Shown here: positions 1 to 11,900 of the stretch, piece after piece
Position numbering within the stretch: the first letter of the stretch is position 1
How the letters are laid out: each line of letters starts with the position of its first letter
Source: Bremia lactucae
Lineage: Eukaryota > Oomycota > Peronosporomycetes > Peronosporales > Peronosporaceae
Direction: 5' to 3'
NCBI RefSeq assembly: GCF_004359215.1
Contig: NC_090613.1
Location: forward strand, 5,947,851-6,011,850
Length of the DNA: 64,000 bases
Notes under the pieces: generated by a model
Seen by the model: only the letters and a program-made list of their open reading frames with translations
What the model was told of the DNA's origin: nothing
Database searches by the model: none
Program-made: the position numbers and the translations under genes

Positions 1-329
1 ATTCGCAAAGCTTATCCACTAGTAGATAAATGCCATTTTATCTACTTGCTCCGCGGTCCAGACAGCGCTGGACGCGCGCAAAGAGAAAAACACGTAAAAT
101 TTTATTACATGTTTTGTATTAGTATGTAATTTAGTATAAATAGATAGAAACAGAAGAGCTTAATTATATTAGATACAATTTTTTTTAATCCCCCCTTAAA
201 GCAACTTTTTATAAATAGTCTTCTTCTGCACGTACTAGTGTTCGTGAAGTGACGTGAGGCACCACTCGAACTGAGGTAGTGCGAAGTGGAATTGTACTGA
301 AGCAGTAAAGTCGGCAGTGCCCCGTTACA
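1..329 (-). repeat. LTR-C, partial (runs off left edge)
   Basis: On the minus strand this starts TGTAACGGGGCACTGCC and matches the copy at 8087-8528 over most of its length, including the ACTAGTACGTGCAGA segment and the CGCGCGTCCAGCGCTG segment. It is a long terminal repeat of a family I call LTR-C. The 3' end of the LTR lies beyond base 1. The pol remnant to its right is on the plus strand, so the two are probably not parts of one intact element. Confidence 0.75.
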
Positions 330-479
330 AAAACTATTTTAGTATTGACCTCTGTTGCGACCAACTCTTAGCATCTGAAAAATCCTTCCTCTGAACGTCG
401 TGTACATGAAAGTGTTGGAGAGGTGGTCTGCGCAGTAGAAGGCAAGACTGGATGGGATTCTTTTATAGGTACTTGATTC

Positions 480-1380
480 GCCAAGCGCAAAAATAAATTG
501 TATACCAATGCCTTTCAATGTGTTTTTGGCACAGAAAAATTTCCTTTTTAAGGGTGCTTCATTAAAAAGCGAGGCCTTAGAGCGGATCCCGCTAAGGTAA
601 AAGCCATAGCAGATTGGCCGGTTTTTATGTACCAAAAGGATTCGCGGAAGTGGTTGGGTCTCGCCAATTATTTACACAGATAAAGCGAAAATTACGCTGA
701 TATGGCTAGACCATTACCTAAATTAATTAAAATGATATAAATTGGTACTGGACTAGCACAAAGCAAAATGCTTCTCAAGCAATTAAGGATAGTCTTATCC
801 GTGCCCCGATTTTGGCACTACCAAATCCAAATTGGCCTTCAGTGTCGTCTGTGAGGCATCGGATTTTGTCATTGGTAGTGTTCTGTTACAAACAGATGTT
901 GATGGGCGTGAACGTGCTATTGCGTTCGAGCCTAGACAGCTTTAAGCTGCGCAAAAGAACTACTCAGTTCATGACAAAGAGTTACTTGCAATGAAGTATG
1001 TTCTCGTCAAATTCAAATTCGTTTGCTAGCTCTAAGCCGTTTGTAATATATACAGATCACGCGTCACTGAATCAGGCTCTAAATTGTCGGCACGTTTGTG
1101 TGCAAGATTACATCGATTTCTAATCGATAACGTCCTGTAGCTATATTGCACGGAGGCTGCGGATCCTTCGCGCGTCGTTGCTCCTTATACTGAAAATTTG
1201 AAGTACCGAATCTCTGTAAGGCACACGATACTGTCGTTGGTGATCATCTCGGTATAGAAAAGACGTACGGCTCTGTAAGCCAGATTTATTGGTGATCCAA
1301 AATTTACAAATGGGTCAGCGCACACGTTCGCACATGCAAAGCATGCCAACGGGTTTAGCCCTCGGCGCATGCTGCTAGAC
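480..1380 (+). pseudogene. Ty3/gypsy pol remnant (RT thumb, RNase H, integrase zinc finger)
   Basis: Translating across frames gives, in gypsy order, a thumb-like segment KVKAIADWPV near 595, an RNase H core (LPNPNWP near 815, then a YSVHDKELLAMKYVLVKF stretch near 960-1010), and an integrase HHCC finger (HDTVVGDHLGIEK near 1218, then CKACQRV near 1340). Frameshifts and stops break it throughout, so it is not functional. The LPNPNWP signature is shared with the pol of element B, so it probably derives from that family. A copia-LTR-like fragment (TGTTGGAGAGGTGGTCTGCG) sits just upstream at about 412-490. Confidence 0.75.
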
Positions 1381-1439
1381 TACTGGCAAGTCTACCCGTA
1401 CCCACAGGATGTTGGGAGTCCATTAGTCCCTGTGCTACC

Positions 1440-3240
1440 TCTATTTTTTTCTATGACATGTCGCGTCGACGTGCGGCCGTAGGATTCGCTCTTGCAACGT
1501 ACGCTAATGTCTCAGACTACTTTTAACAATCCTCCTCGCGATCGTATCTCCGCCGCCACACCTAGCACAATCTCGTGAGTGCTCGCAAACCCGCAAATTT
1601 GTGCTGGTCCAATGCATTTGCTAACAATCCGCGAGCATGAGCTCCGACCGGATGTAGCGTATCTTCACAACGCCGCGACGAGCAAAGTCTTTTAATGAAC
1701 TTTTGACCCACGTAGATGTGAATTGCTTTCAAGGACGTAGCCTTCCTTCGATCTGGCAAATTGCAGCCTGATTATCCACATGCATTTGCATCGGCAGAGC
1801 CGGCGCAAGTATCACCTCTTTCCGCATCTCTTGGATACCAAGAAGCCTGCGTGCCGTCTCAGATACCGCGACAAACTCGATATACATGGTCGACAGAGAG
1901 AGACCACCCTGTTTCTAGGCTGCCCAGCTCAAAAGCATCCCATTTAGCACCACGACGGCACGACTGTTTTCTCCCTTGTCGGCAACAAAGTCGGCATCAC
2001 TGAAAGACTCGAGCGTCATTGGCTCGTTACGTTTGATGGCAGCGCGCATTTTAAGCCGCATCACCCTGCTGTCTTTGATAGCGCACAGTCTTCTTTGCCA
2101 GCTTCCAGTCTCAAACGCGTGGCGCACGTGTGTGTCGCGTTGCTTTATGGAACGCAACTGCAATTTCTGGGCGCGTACATCCTGCGAATTATTGCAGACT
2201 GCCAACGAGCTAATGGAACGAACGAATACTGGGCGTCCGGATCCGGCAATACCCTGCAGCACCACACTTTTCGGCGTAGCTTCGTCGTAGCAGTCATCAC
2301 TGATAGGCGGCCGTGTTTTGCCGAGGCCATGTCGTGCTCACTCAACAGCTTGCTGGTAACTTTCTTCAGATCGAGAGCATATATGTGCGAGTCGATTTCG
2401 AGCCCAGTTCAAAATCACGGACCCTGGACCTCTTTGCAGCTCTGTCCCGTCAAACGTGCGGATCATGAGCCTGCGCTGACGCTCATCCGGTACACGCATC
2501 GCTTGCTGTACAACCGGCTCATTCGTAGCGCGTAGTTCTGTCCTGCCGCCTACTCCAATGCAAAGGACTGGTCTCCTGCAGCACATCGCCTTGCGGAGCG
2601 CGCCAATCCGGCGGTACAACTTGTATTCCTACACCATGCGCGTATGCAAGGTCTCGACCGTCCCTTTGCTGCGCGGGTGAATTGCCTAGTACGTCGATGT
2701 ACATCAGCGCACCACCGCGGCCGTTACCAAGAGCCGAGTAAGAAATCCAAGACTCAATTTCTCCTAGCATACGCTCATTCTCATCTCGCTTCACTTACGA
2801 GGCTCCATCTACGCCATCCGCGCTTGGAGGTCAGGAGAGCAGCAAGAATTCTTGCGTTAACGTCGTCACCCCTTTCGTGAGCGGCCGGTGTGCCTTCCAC
2901 AGCCACAAGGAATGCTGCGGCCTTTTCGTGGCCGACGTCATAGCTGACTGGGGTCAGTGCGTTCGGCGTGCTGTCGGAGCCAGTCGTTTGGCTTATAACC
3001 TGTTGGGGAGGTGGTCTGCGCAGTAGAAGACAAGATTGGAAGTGATTATATATAAGATCCTTAGCTCACTATTCCTAAGCCTTTCCTATGACTCATCGCG
3101 GGCGTCATCATATCGTGCCATCCTAGGCGTCATCATGTCGCGTCTTCGTGTGGCCGGGGGTTTCCTCGCGCAACATTCGCTAATACTTTAACGGAAATAG
3201 CCTGGGTCACCTTTGCCTTCACTGTTATCAGTGTAGGTCA
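1440..3240 (-). mobile_element. Degenerate Ty1/copia-like remnant
   Basis: On the minus strand, 2265-1915 encodes a segment ending SDADFVADK ... LNGMLLSWAA, which resembles the copia-type RNase H core (DADxAxDK ... GxxxSWxxK). Other minus-strand frames from 2794 to 2145 look like further pol debris. The sequence at 3001-3200 begins TGTTGGGGAGGTGGTCTGCG and recurs in part near 412-490; its later part (ATGTCGCG...CGCTAAT) recurs near 1455-1510. These are likely LTR fragments. Boundaries and polarity of the LTR pieces are uncertain, and no intact frame survives. Confidence 0.45.
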
Positions 3241-3262
3241 GCTAATATTGAGGCAATCCTAG

Positions 3263-3682
3263 TGTAGGCGGGCGCTTCCAAAGCGACCTCGCACTAGAAA
3301 GTACACACCTCCAAGCACAACGAGAAGCGGTCTGACCGTCTTTTCTCACGTTCAGCGAGTGGGCGCTAAGGCGACCTCACCCAACGAACTTGTACCTTAG
3401 AACAAATTTTGTCACGGAAGCGGTTGCTCGTCTTCTCGTCCGCACATGTTTTCTAGGAAGTAGCTTTAACACTGATTTATATTAAATGGGATCACAAATT
3501 AAACCTTCTTGACAATATAAGTTGCCATCAATGTGCATATGTCTACATGGCGAGCGTATCAGTCTAGATAACTCAGCTCGCGGATAACGCTAGGCGTCAT
3601 CCCTTTCAATTTGAATGCACCTATGTGCATCACATAAACAAGGGTGGATCACTGTGTAACATTAGGCAGTGAGCCCGTCACA
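3263..3682 (-). repeat. LTR-A copy 4, internally shortened
   Basis: Reverse complement of the LTR-A family. On plus it begins TGTAGGCGGGC and ends GAGCCCGTCACA, matching the CCCGCCTACA end and TGTAACGGGC start of the copies at 24661, 29565 and 45557. It is 420 bp against about 530-550 bp for the others, so it carries internal deletions. The 5-bp flanks (CCTAG and AATAT) do not match, so it is not a clean solo LTR. Confidence 0.75.
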
Positions 3683-4230
3683 AATATCGGCAGCTCCTCT
3701 GGTAGCGTGATTAAACGGACTCTTTACCTTAGATAAATTTTACAGGCAGAAAACTTTATGCTATCCGACGTTATAAAAAAATATTCTTGCATCGATTATC
3801 ATACTTTTTGATTAAATTAATGTTGCAATTTTTACGCGCCTTAGACCAACACTGTAACGGTGGTGACGCATCAATCGAAATTGTGTCCAACAATTGTATT
3901 TACTATCTTGTAATATAATTGCTTTTAATTAAACCAACCCGTATAATTATGCTAAATTAGAGCGTAACAATTCATTCAATTTTATTCTATTTCGTAATCT
4001 CGCTGAGAAATGTATGAAGCAACTGGCAGTGAAGGAGAAGCTATTGATGCCTTTCTTTACTAATTTTTTTTCCTCCCGGCTGTTGAATAATATTTGCACG
4101 ATATTTTTAACAACCTCGAAGGTTTTTTGCATTCTCTGTAATGCTGTTTCTTATAAGGCAGCCGCTATGGCCACATACCTAATACTATGGCCACAAAAAT
4201 AACTACTAAAACTACCACGGCACAGACGAC
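3683..4230. other. AT-rich sequence, nothing recognised
   Basis: Short open frames on both strands match nothing I know. It lies just upstream of the VPS4-like pseudogene and could contain its decayed first exon, but I cannot show this. Confidence 0.5.
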
Positions 4231-5489
4231 TGATCTAACCAATTACAGCTAACCTTGTGATTTTACAAAAGGCGCTAGAGCAATTTATGGTTGGCGTGAA
4301 AATGTGCGTTGAAATATACTTTCCTGCATCAGGGAGCGACATATGACGTGCGGTATACAACACAGATGCCGTATAGACGAGAAGAACCCTACTTTTATAA
4401 AGAAACTATCATGACGTATGTTGACGGCTACATGGCGCGCGCAGAATAGCTCCGAGGAATGCTGGAGAAGAAAAAGGCTCCTAAAGCCGTGAGCAGCCGT
4501 AGATGTGGACAAGTAAGATTTATCGGAAATTGCTTACGAGATAGTATCATCGGACCTAACTGAATTTTGCTTTTCACAGAGGAGGAAATGACCACGAAAC
4601 CACCGCGGAAACAGCCGAATTGCGTGGTTTCCTAGTGTGTAAGTTGACTCGAGCTCCTGCATTAGTAATTCGTCTTCAAATTGTCTGGATGCTCTTGTAC
4701 AGCCGTGATTGTCTCTGAAAAATCAAAAGTCAAGTCAATGCGAAAGATTCGTTCGAAAAGCAGATTTTTTGCCCTACGGGTTTCCACAGCATTTCACATG
4801 AAAGCGACGTCCTTGGTAGGGAATTTTGCTTCACGAGGTAGGAGCTGCACTATTTCGATGTGTTTTCACGCTTCAATGTATGTAAATATGTTGCATTTAA
4901 TAACTACTAGTCTCCCGGAACAGGCAAGTCGTATTTTGCTCAAGCCATCGCAACGGAAGCAAATACTTCGTTTTTTTGCCACTTCATCAAGCAGCTTGGA
5001 TCAAAGTGGCAAGGTGACAGCAAAAACAGCGACACCAGTAAAATCATATCAAAATAATGTATTTATTGACGTTTGTCTTATAAGCTGGTTAATATACTTT
5101 TTGAAATGGCGCAAGAGAAAAGGCCTGCTATCGTTTTAATAGATAAAATTGACTCGTTCTCTGTAACTATAGGTCTGAGGCCGAATTTTTTTTTCAGACA
5201 CATAGCATGGCCAACAAGCATGACGGTGAATTGGTGCTCGGCACTAAGAATGTACCATAAGAACTTGATCCAGCGCTCGAACGGTGATAGATTGTGTATA
5301 TTTGGTCATAAATGTGAATTTCAGATACTTACATATTTGCAAAACCTGATTTACATTCCTCCTCCCGAAGTTAATGCAAGCAAAATTTTGCTAGGCATTC
5401 ATGCACGCGATACACCGAACGAGCTAAGCATTGCTGATCTCACGGCAATAGCAGAAAAAACGGAAGAGTATTGCGGTTTTATAGTCTAA
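4231..5489 (+). pseudogene. VPS4 (pseudogene): VPS4-like AAA ATPase pseudogene with introns retained
   Basis: VPS4 is the AAA ATPase that disassembles ESCRT-III at endosomes. Pieces of it appear in order here: an MIT-domain C-terminus (ALEQFMVGVK near 4273; GYMARAE, stop, LRGMLEKKKAPKAVS near 4420-4490), a linker (AETAELRG near 4607), the AAA entry (VIVSEK near 4708), Walker A ([18 protein letters not shown] near 4912), a Walker B-like LIDKIDS near 5140, and a C-terminal IYIPPPEVNASKILLGIHA followed by TPNELSIADLTAIAEKTE near 5350-5460. GT-AG intron-like gaps separate several blocks, for example GTAAGATTT...TTTTCACAG at about 4514-4578. It is therefore a DNA-level duplicate, not a retrocopy. 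In-frame stops, frameshifts and a Walker B Glu-to-Lys change mark it as dead. The sensor region between Walker B and the PEV motif is unrecognisable. Confidence 0.8.
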
Positions 5490-6470
5490 TGGAATTTTAT
5501 GTGTAGTTCATTCAATGCATGACATTAAAACAACATCGCTAGCTGTTCGGGCTCAGATTTATCTGTGCTTGTCCAAGACGCGCTAATGGAACCATTCTAA
5601 AACGTCAACAAACTCGGTTATTTACTTTTGTAAAATTGCGATATTATCGGTAGTACTTCGTTTTTTCAGAGTTTGCTGACAGGCCTATATGATCCGGCAC
5701 GCTGCAAATGAACGTCGATGTCCCGTTCGATGACAAGCGCCGCACGTCGGCGCCTTCTTTTCGTTAAGATGCATCCCCACCACGTATATTAAGTGAGAAG
5801 GGACTCGTCGCGTCGAGGTCTTGTTGCTCGTTCCGCTTGGTCTTCTTCTTGTTCGAGCAACCTCCGGTTCTTCGAGAAGTTGTGGTATTTGCTTCTTTAA
5901 ACAGTATCATAACCCATCGTTATATCAAACACACAAAAGTAATCACCCTGAAATACCTCTCATAACTCTTTCAAATCGTCCAAGACTGTCTCTTTCTGAT
6001 GTCGAGGCAGGTCGCTGAAATTGTCTCGTAATGTTTCAAATATGACTGGCAAAGTATCATCTGGGTGGCCTGCAACTGGAGGTCGTATTGAATAGAATTG
6101 ATAAGGATGCCAATGAACATTCAAATCGTTCAATTTAAGCCTCCTACCAGTGCAAGATTAAAATTGGAAAACCTTGATATGCTGGTCTGCGCGTTCAAGC
6201 ACTGTAAAGCGCTTGCGATGATCCGCCGCATTTGATGTTCTCAAGGAATCCCCCAGATGGTAGCAAAAGTAGAAGAGAATAGCTTAGCGCCGGTCGCCAT
6301 TGGACGTCGGGCTTTCTTCGGCTGTTATTGCGAGCCGTTAGTGATTGAAAAAAACATAGGATGAAAGGAATGTTATAAACTCACCTGTTCATTCCGAAGG
6401 GCGTAATATGAGATCTTTTGGTTGATATGTTTAAGATTTTCACCACGTGGAGTCGGCTCCGCGGAAGGTT
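5490..6470. other. No gene recognised
   Basis: Short ORFs only. The sequence near 5690-5830 is richer in GC than its surroundings but matches nothing I recognise. It separates the VPS4 pseudogene from transposon debris. Confidence 0.5.
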
Positions 6471-6474
6471 AAAT

Positions 6475-6610
6475 TTTCACTTGCTGCTTTGCCAATTCTG
6501 TGGTAAGCCAGTGCATATTTAATAGCAAGGAGTTCTTTGTCATGCACTGGATAGTTGCGTTCGGGTGGTTGAAGCTGACGCGATTGACGTTGAGAAGAAT
6601 GTCACCGTTA
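6475..6610 (-). pseudogene. Gypsy RNase H fragment
   Basis: The minus-strand frame gives RQLQPPERNYPVHDKELLAI followed by KYALAYH. This is the conserved gypsy RNase H stretch (ERNYPVHDKELLAIK). Only about 45 residues are present, bounded by unrelated sequence, and an adjacent MULE fragment starts on the opposite strand. It is a relic. Confidence 0.7.
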
Positions 6611-6739
6611 AATGCAAGCCCCATTTTACTGGAGAGGATGATGAGTGAAAAGCATTTTCGAAGGATTGGAGATCGGTAACGTGCCATTCGTTGTTTGAAA
6701 TCAGTAGTTTTTCGTCATGTTCTAAGTCATTCCTTGTTA

Positions 6740-7005
6740 AGCAGGTGGTTTTCCCAAACACTATCGCGGAGTTCGATGTAAATTTGGACGTTCCAGCTTA
6801 TATAGACAGAACGCTACACGGAACGGTGGAGTATCTAGCCAAGGCGTGGATCGACCCCCACAAGGTATCATTTGTTCGGAAATTACAAATTTGATTTCAC
6901 ACAGTCGTTTCACGCGGAGAAGGTGCCCACAATATCGTGAAAGAGTTCATTGAAACCATCGTGGAAAATCTGGTTGGGTGTTGCGAGCGGTTAGTTGAGT
7001 CCACA
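6740..7005 (+). pseudogene. MULE transposase C-terminal fragment (inverted part)
   Basis: The plus frame reads DVPAYIDRTLHGTVEYLAKAW, then after a stop FHTVVSRGEGAHNIVKEFIE ... LVGCCERLVESTESF. This matches the region of Mutator-like transposases with the motif SRxEGAH, which supplies the third catalytic acidic residue, and the preceding W...KE.AW segment. The N-terminal and central parts of such a transposase lie immediately to the right on the opposite strand (7005-8017), so this fragment has been inverted relative to them. At least one stop interrupts it. Confidence 0.6.
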
Positions 7006-8017
7006 GAAAGCTTCCAGATCGAATTGCCAAATGCAAAGCAGGATAGTTGCCAAAGGAAACAGTATCCGCAGAACATGTATGAGAGCAAGTTCCCGATCAA
7101 TTACAAATACTTCCGTTGATGGTCGGCATGGAAATGTTGTCGGAAAAAGTTGATCGCGGTAACATACAAGTCAGCCTCCTCGTTCTTCATGAAAACGAAG
7201 GCTGCCGAGAACTTGGAATATAGCATGGTATTTTCAACAACTGGAGCAAAGAAATTTCGTCTAGTCTGTTTTATAGGTGCAATCTAGCAACAAGACGTCG
7301 CAATTCATCCTTAAGAGTTCCACATATTTTTTTTGGATAAGCGAAGAACAAATATGCGATGCGCCCATTGGAATCTTTCTCGATATTTATTTCGAACCCG
7401 TCCATTGAGTTTCCTGATTGCGTTCTTCTGCTTTAAATTCCAGAGCTTTCGCTTACTGAGTTCCAATTGCTGGCCTTGCTCTCGCATGATGGTTGAAGAT
7501 GCCTTGCTTTCAAACCAAACTGAAAAAAGCCGAGCAATTTCTTTTAATTGAGACTCCGAGATACGAGTATGAAGTGGATGAGTGGTCCTGGCGTTAAAAG
7601 GTTCGAGGCTATGCTCCTTGCATGTAATTGTAAAGGACCAGGTGCCGTCTGCAATTGGAAGGAGATTGTTAATGCAAACGTTAATTCCTCGGTGAACTCA
7701 CTCAACCATGATGCGTAGCTTTACTTTCGGTTTGTGTCCACACCTTTGAGGGACAGTCAATGAGTGCACTACCTTTCGCCTCCCGTAATCTTGTTCTTGG
7801 ACAAGTCCGTGACGATTTCGATTCACGCCTCTACGATCGCATTTATAGTGAACCCATTTTGTCGTCCATCTCGTTGCTTGTGTGAGGACTTGGTGACAAT
7901 TCCATAGCCATTTGCAGCAGCTACCACATTCATTTGTTTTTCCATGGTCTTCCGCGCGTTGAATTGTTCGTTTTGCTGGTGCTCCATGGCCATGCTTGCT
8001 ATAAGTGCTGTGGGCAT
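7005..8017 (-). pseudogene. MULE transposase N-terminal and catalytic region, broken
   Basis: Read on the minus strand from 8017. The N-terminal part includes a FAR1/WRKY-GCM1-like piece (GYGIVTKSSHKQRDG, then IDCPSKVW). Next come WSFTITCKEHSLEPFNARTT and HPLHTRISESQL, then a stretch ending KRKLWNLKQKNAIRKLNGR, typical of MULE proteins upstream of the catalytic core. LLLDCTYKTD carries the first catalytic Asp. After a frameshift, FVIDRELALIHVLRILFPLA carries the second. The frame ends about 30 residues later, where the homology switches strand. Stops and frameshifts show it is inactive. I could not locate terminal inverted repeats. Confidence 0.7.
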
Positions 8018-8086
8018 CTAGCTCGACTGGTGTTGAAACGTACAGATTTGCGATAAAATTGAATGGATTTGAATCTGCTATCTATT

Positions 8087-8528
8087 TGTTAACGTGTTTG
8101 TGCCGACTTGTACTGCATCAGTACAAGTCCACTTCGCACTGCCTTAGTGCGAGTGGTGCCTCACGTCGCTTCACGCACACTAGTACGTGCAGAGGAAGTC
8201 TTCTCTTTGAAGCACTTGCTTTAAAGAGGGTTCATTAAAAACTGTATTAATATAATTAAGTTCTTCTTGTCTATCTACTTAATACTAACTTAATACTTAC
8301 TAATTCAAAAACGTGTACTAAAAGTCTTATCTGTCTTTCTCTTTGCGCGCGTCCAGCGCTGACTGGACCGCGGAGAAAGTAGATATAATGGTCTATATCT
8401 ACCAATGGATAAGCCTTTAACATATTATTATGTAAAGTAAAATTCTCCAAATATTCTCTACCTTTTAGAGAATATATTAATTAACAACCTTTAAGTGTTA
8501 ATTTCATGCAACGATCCACCCCGTTACA
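8087..8528 (+). repeat. Solo LTR-C
   Basis: Begins TGTTAACGTGTTTGTGCC and ends CCACCCCGTTACA. It is the longest LTR-C copy here (442 bp). The flanks share TATT on both sides (...TATT|TGTTAAC and CGTTACA|TATT), consistent with a target duplication. No internal element sequence adjoins it, so it looks like a solo LTR. The 10-base family termini (TGTAACGGGG and CCCCGTTACA) form an inverted repeat. Confidence 0.7.
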
Positions 8529-8995
8529 TATTGTGCTTGTCTTTGTAGTTATTCGATCTGTGAGTAGATGGAATTGGATCAATTATAATCAAAAGTATCT
8601 GTCCTCATGTATAGGACGTAAACCGGGACGTTAGATCCGATAATACAACCATTGGTATTCATAAATCAGTTTTCTATCTATACGACATCTTCAGCATTAT
8701 TAAGTAATAAAGTTGGCAATATTGGGGTCAGGTCGGTGCCCATAGTATGTTTTGTGTCTGTGGCCGTAGTAGTTTTGTGTCTATGGTCGTAATATCAATG
8801 ACCTTCTTGTAAAGACCATATCAATGAGAAAACCTTATATTTTTCTGGCACGCGTACGACTCTTCAATGCCTTCCAATCAATGTCAATTGTATTCCAACT
8901 TGATCAAAATACGTTTTTAAGTACTTGCCGTGTCTACAGGTCCGCTCTTTAACAATAAACTCCAATTTCTACGACTGAATTCGACCTTCGTAAAC
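8529..8995. other. Intergenic, 3' flank of the FYVE-PI3K gene
   Basis: No ORF recognised. A short direct repeat (TTTTGTGTCTGTGGCCGTAG / TTTTGTGTCTATGGTCGTAA, about 8750-8795) is the only internal structure seen. It probably contains the 3' UTR and polyadenylation signals of the minus-strand gene. Confidence 0.5.
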
Positions 8996-11900
8996 TTAAC
9001 GATGCGGTCCACCCCACATGTACTTGTAAATAGTCGAAGCACTACTAGTTAATGAACTCGCGACGGTTGAAACTGTAGCTTCAACAGCCTCGACACCAAT
9101 TTTAACCGACGACCCGACCGACGTCATGCCCTTTGATACCGTCTTTTCATTCGCATGGGCGTGAACAAAGTCACTAAGCTTTAAGCCAATTCGTTCATTC
9201 AATTTGCCTTCCATCCTTAGCATCAAAGCAGTCGCGGCCTCGTCATCTGACTGACCCGGCAAGAAACGTTCAATAACAAACGCTTCCAGGTCGCTTTGAG
9301 TGTAATTGACGCCAAAATCCGTAATCTCGGGCAACGCTTTGACGACTAATGTCAGCATAATCATAAATAAACTCACGTGACGTCTTAAGCAATTAAATGC
9401 AATGACACAGAGTTGTTTAAACTGTTCAAATTGCGGCGTCAGTGTCCCGCCAAGCGCCTCAATCATATAATGATCCAGACGCATGGGAGGCTGTAATGGC
9501 TTGGGATCTTTTCCAAGAATAAAACCATAATCAATGTGAAATAAAATCCCATCTTTCGTCAACATGACATTGTCTGCATGTCGATCACCAACACCCAGTA
9601 AGAAAGTAATCACAATATACGCCGCAAGACTCTCCCGAAACGACGAGGAAATGTCACTTAGTGTACGATGTCCATTGTAATGATGCAAGAAATTCAAAAT
9701 CGACCCGTGGTCCCGAATGATCGCGTACAAGGTATGGGCATTCTCAACAATTTCAATGAAACCATCAAAGCTGCTAGTTGGAAGCACACGATACGTCACA
9801 AGCGGAATCTCGAGCTTGGTCTCTTGCTTGAGGATGAGATACATGACATTGATAATGTTCTGGACAATGGAATCTTTTCGGAGATCATCGCGCTTGTACA
9901 TGAGACGATAGTGGGGTAATGTATGTGTGCGACGACTCCACGTATTTCGCTGTGACTTGATCGTCGCGTCCGCAGCTTCTTCCGCGTCCTCTTCAGTGCG
10001 ATCGACACCCGTGCATGTAATGATCATGGGCGCCTCGGCACTCCGTTTGACTTCGAGTTTTTGATACTGAATTCCACGAACTTTCACGTGGGGATCCACG
10101 GGAAGTCGCAATCCTCGCCACTCTTTTTTCAAATCAATGGGATGTGGTGTGCCAAACGAAGACTTTTGTATCGAAGCTTCGAGGAATCGACGCGCATCTT
10201 CAACGGGTATTCGTGGTGGAATCTTCCACAGTAAATCCACCAACTCTTGTCCTTGTAAAAGCTGTTCGGCGACATCATCACGAGTGCCTTGATGCGACGA
10301 CTCGTTCTGTCGCCCCGTCGAGGAGTTGTCTTGAAAGTGCGACAAGGTAAGAAGCAGTCGTTGCTTCATGCCATCAAATTTGCGTCGACAGCTCGGATCT
10401 TCGGCCATGACGGTAAGCCCCCAATACAACTCATAACAAAAGCGAATATCACACTGCGCTTGACGAATAAGGGACTGTCCAAGCTTGCTTCCTGTCGCAT
10501 TCGTCTCGACACTAAGACTATGGAGCAGTACATGTAAATAGCTCCACCATTCGTTCTCGGTTGCAGTCTTTAATAGCGCATTGACTGCCATTCCACGGAG
10601 TTGATCATTATAAATCGTGTCGTCGGCTAAGATCTCGAGCGCATCGACACTACCGATTTGAGGCTTACACAAACGTGAACACATGGTGAGCATGCATGTA
10701 TACTTGCGTTCTTGCGTCAAGAGATTTAAAACTTCATGAATTAAGTGCGGATTCGTCGTATCTCGATGCGTTGGAAAAAAACCTGTTTGTCCTTTTCTCT
10801 CAAACCATTCATTCTCGGCAGAAAAATCAATCGCTTTGACAAGTTGCAAGAGCCACTTGGTATGACCGCCAAGAAAGTGACGATTGATAATCAAGAGATT
10901 CTTTTCACGCTCGGATAAACGATGAGTTGGTAAATAGTATTGAATTTGACGAAACATCGAGAGACACATGATGGTCGCGCGATGCCATTTGCGACACACT
11001 TGGCCAAGAGTCCGTAGCTCTTGCAAATTAAATGCACACAATTCAAAGACTTTGACGGTATTATAGTGACGGCGTCGCTGTTGCAATGCACAGGCACAAT
11101 CATCACATACACGCTGCAGGACGCTCCCATCGGGTCGAGGCATGGAAGACTGTGTTGTTGATGCGGAAGCATTTGACAACGACGAGGCACTTTTCGACCG
11201 ATTGGGTGTAAAGTTACTGATAATCTTTAATTCTTGCAGTCGTTGAACGTCTTTCAAAAACGTTTCGTGCTGAATTGCGGGTGTGAACGTCTCGGAATCG
11301 GTAAGTGCAGAGCTCGTACGCATTTCAAGTTCTGCTACAGTGTCTGGAGTCGAGTAGGATGTCAAGTACCAGCTAATATTACCAATCAAGTCGGTAGCAT
11401 TGGTTGTCAAGGAATTATACGTTGGGGATACAGGAGTAACTTCATAGTCGCCAGGAATGATAACACGTTGGCTAGAACAGACCGAGCAAAAGATGCGTCC
11501 ACACGCACGACAATGATGTTTCCGAATGAGTAGCGAGAAGACGGTGTGGCATTTAAAACATGCAAATACGGCATCGTCTTGAACCCATGACGAAAGCCTC
11601 CTGGGCTGGACGAATCGGTACATGTCTGGTCCTACATGGCCATCATCTCGATTAATCCAGTCTTGATCTTCGGTACGACTACTATCAATGCAATGCTGCA
11701 AGCTACCTCGACGTATGTCATCCGCACTCTCTTCCAATATATCTTCACTGCCTTCATAGACCGAGTCTAGCATTCCATACGCAGGGGGTCCTTTATCCTC
11801 CTTGTCACAATTCGCTTCAATACTGCTGTAAGATTGAGACGCATTCTGTCGAGGGAATGGATTCACAGGTCTTGAAAGCTGGGTCTCCGCAACTACAGAC

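Noticed and set aside
2095..2535. 146-aa plus-strand ORF
   Set aside because: It overlaps minus-strand copia-like pol debris with the SDADFVADK motif, so the plus frame is a shadow.
7005..7119. Plus-strand extension QIELPNAKQDSCQRKQYPQN after the MULE C-terminal fragment
   Set aside because: It is the exact antisense of VIDRELALIHVLRILFPLA, a much better MULE match on minus. The plus-strand homology therefore stops near 7005.
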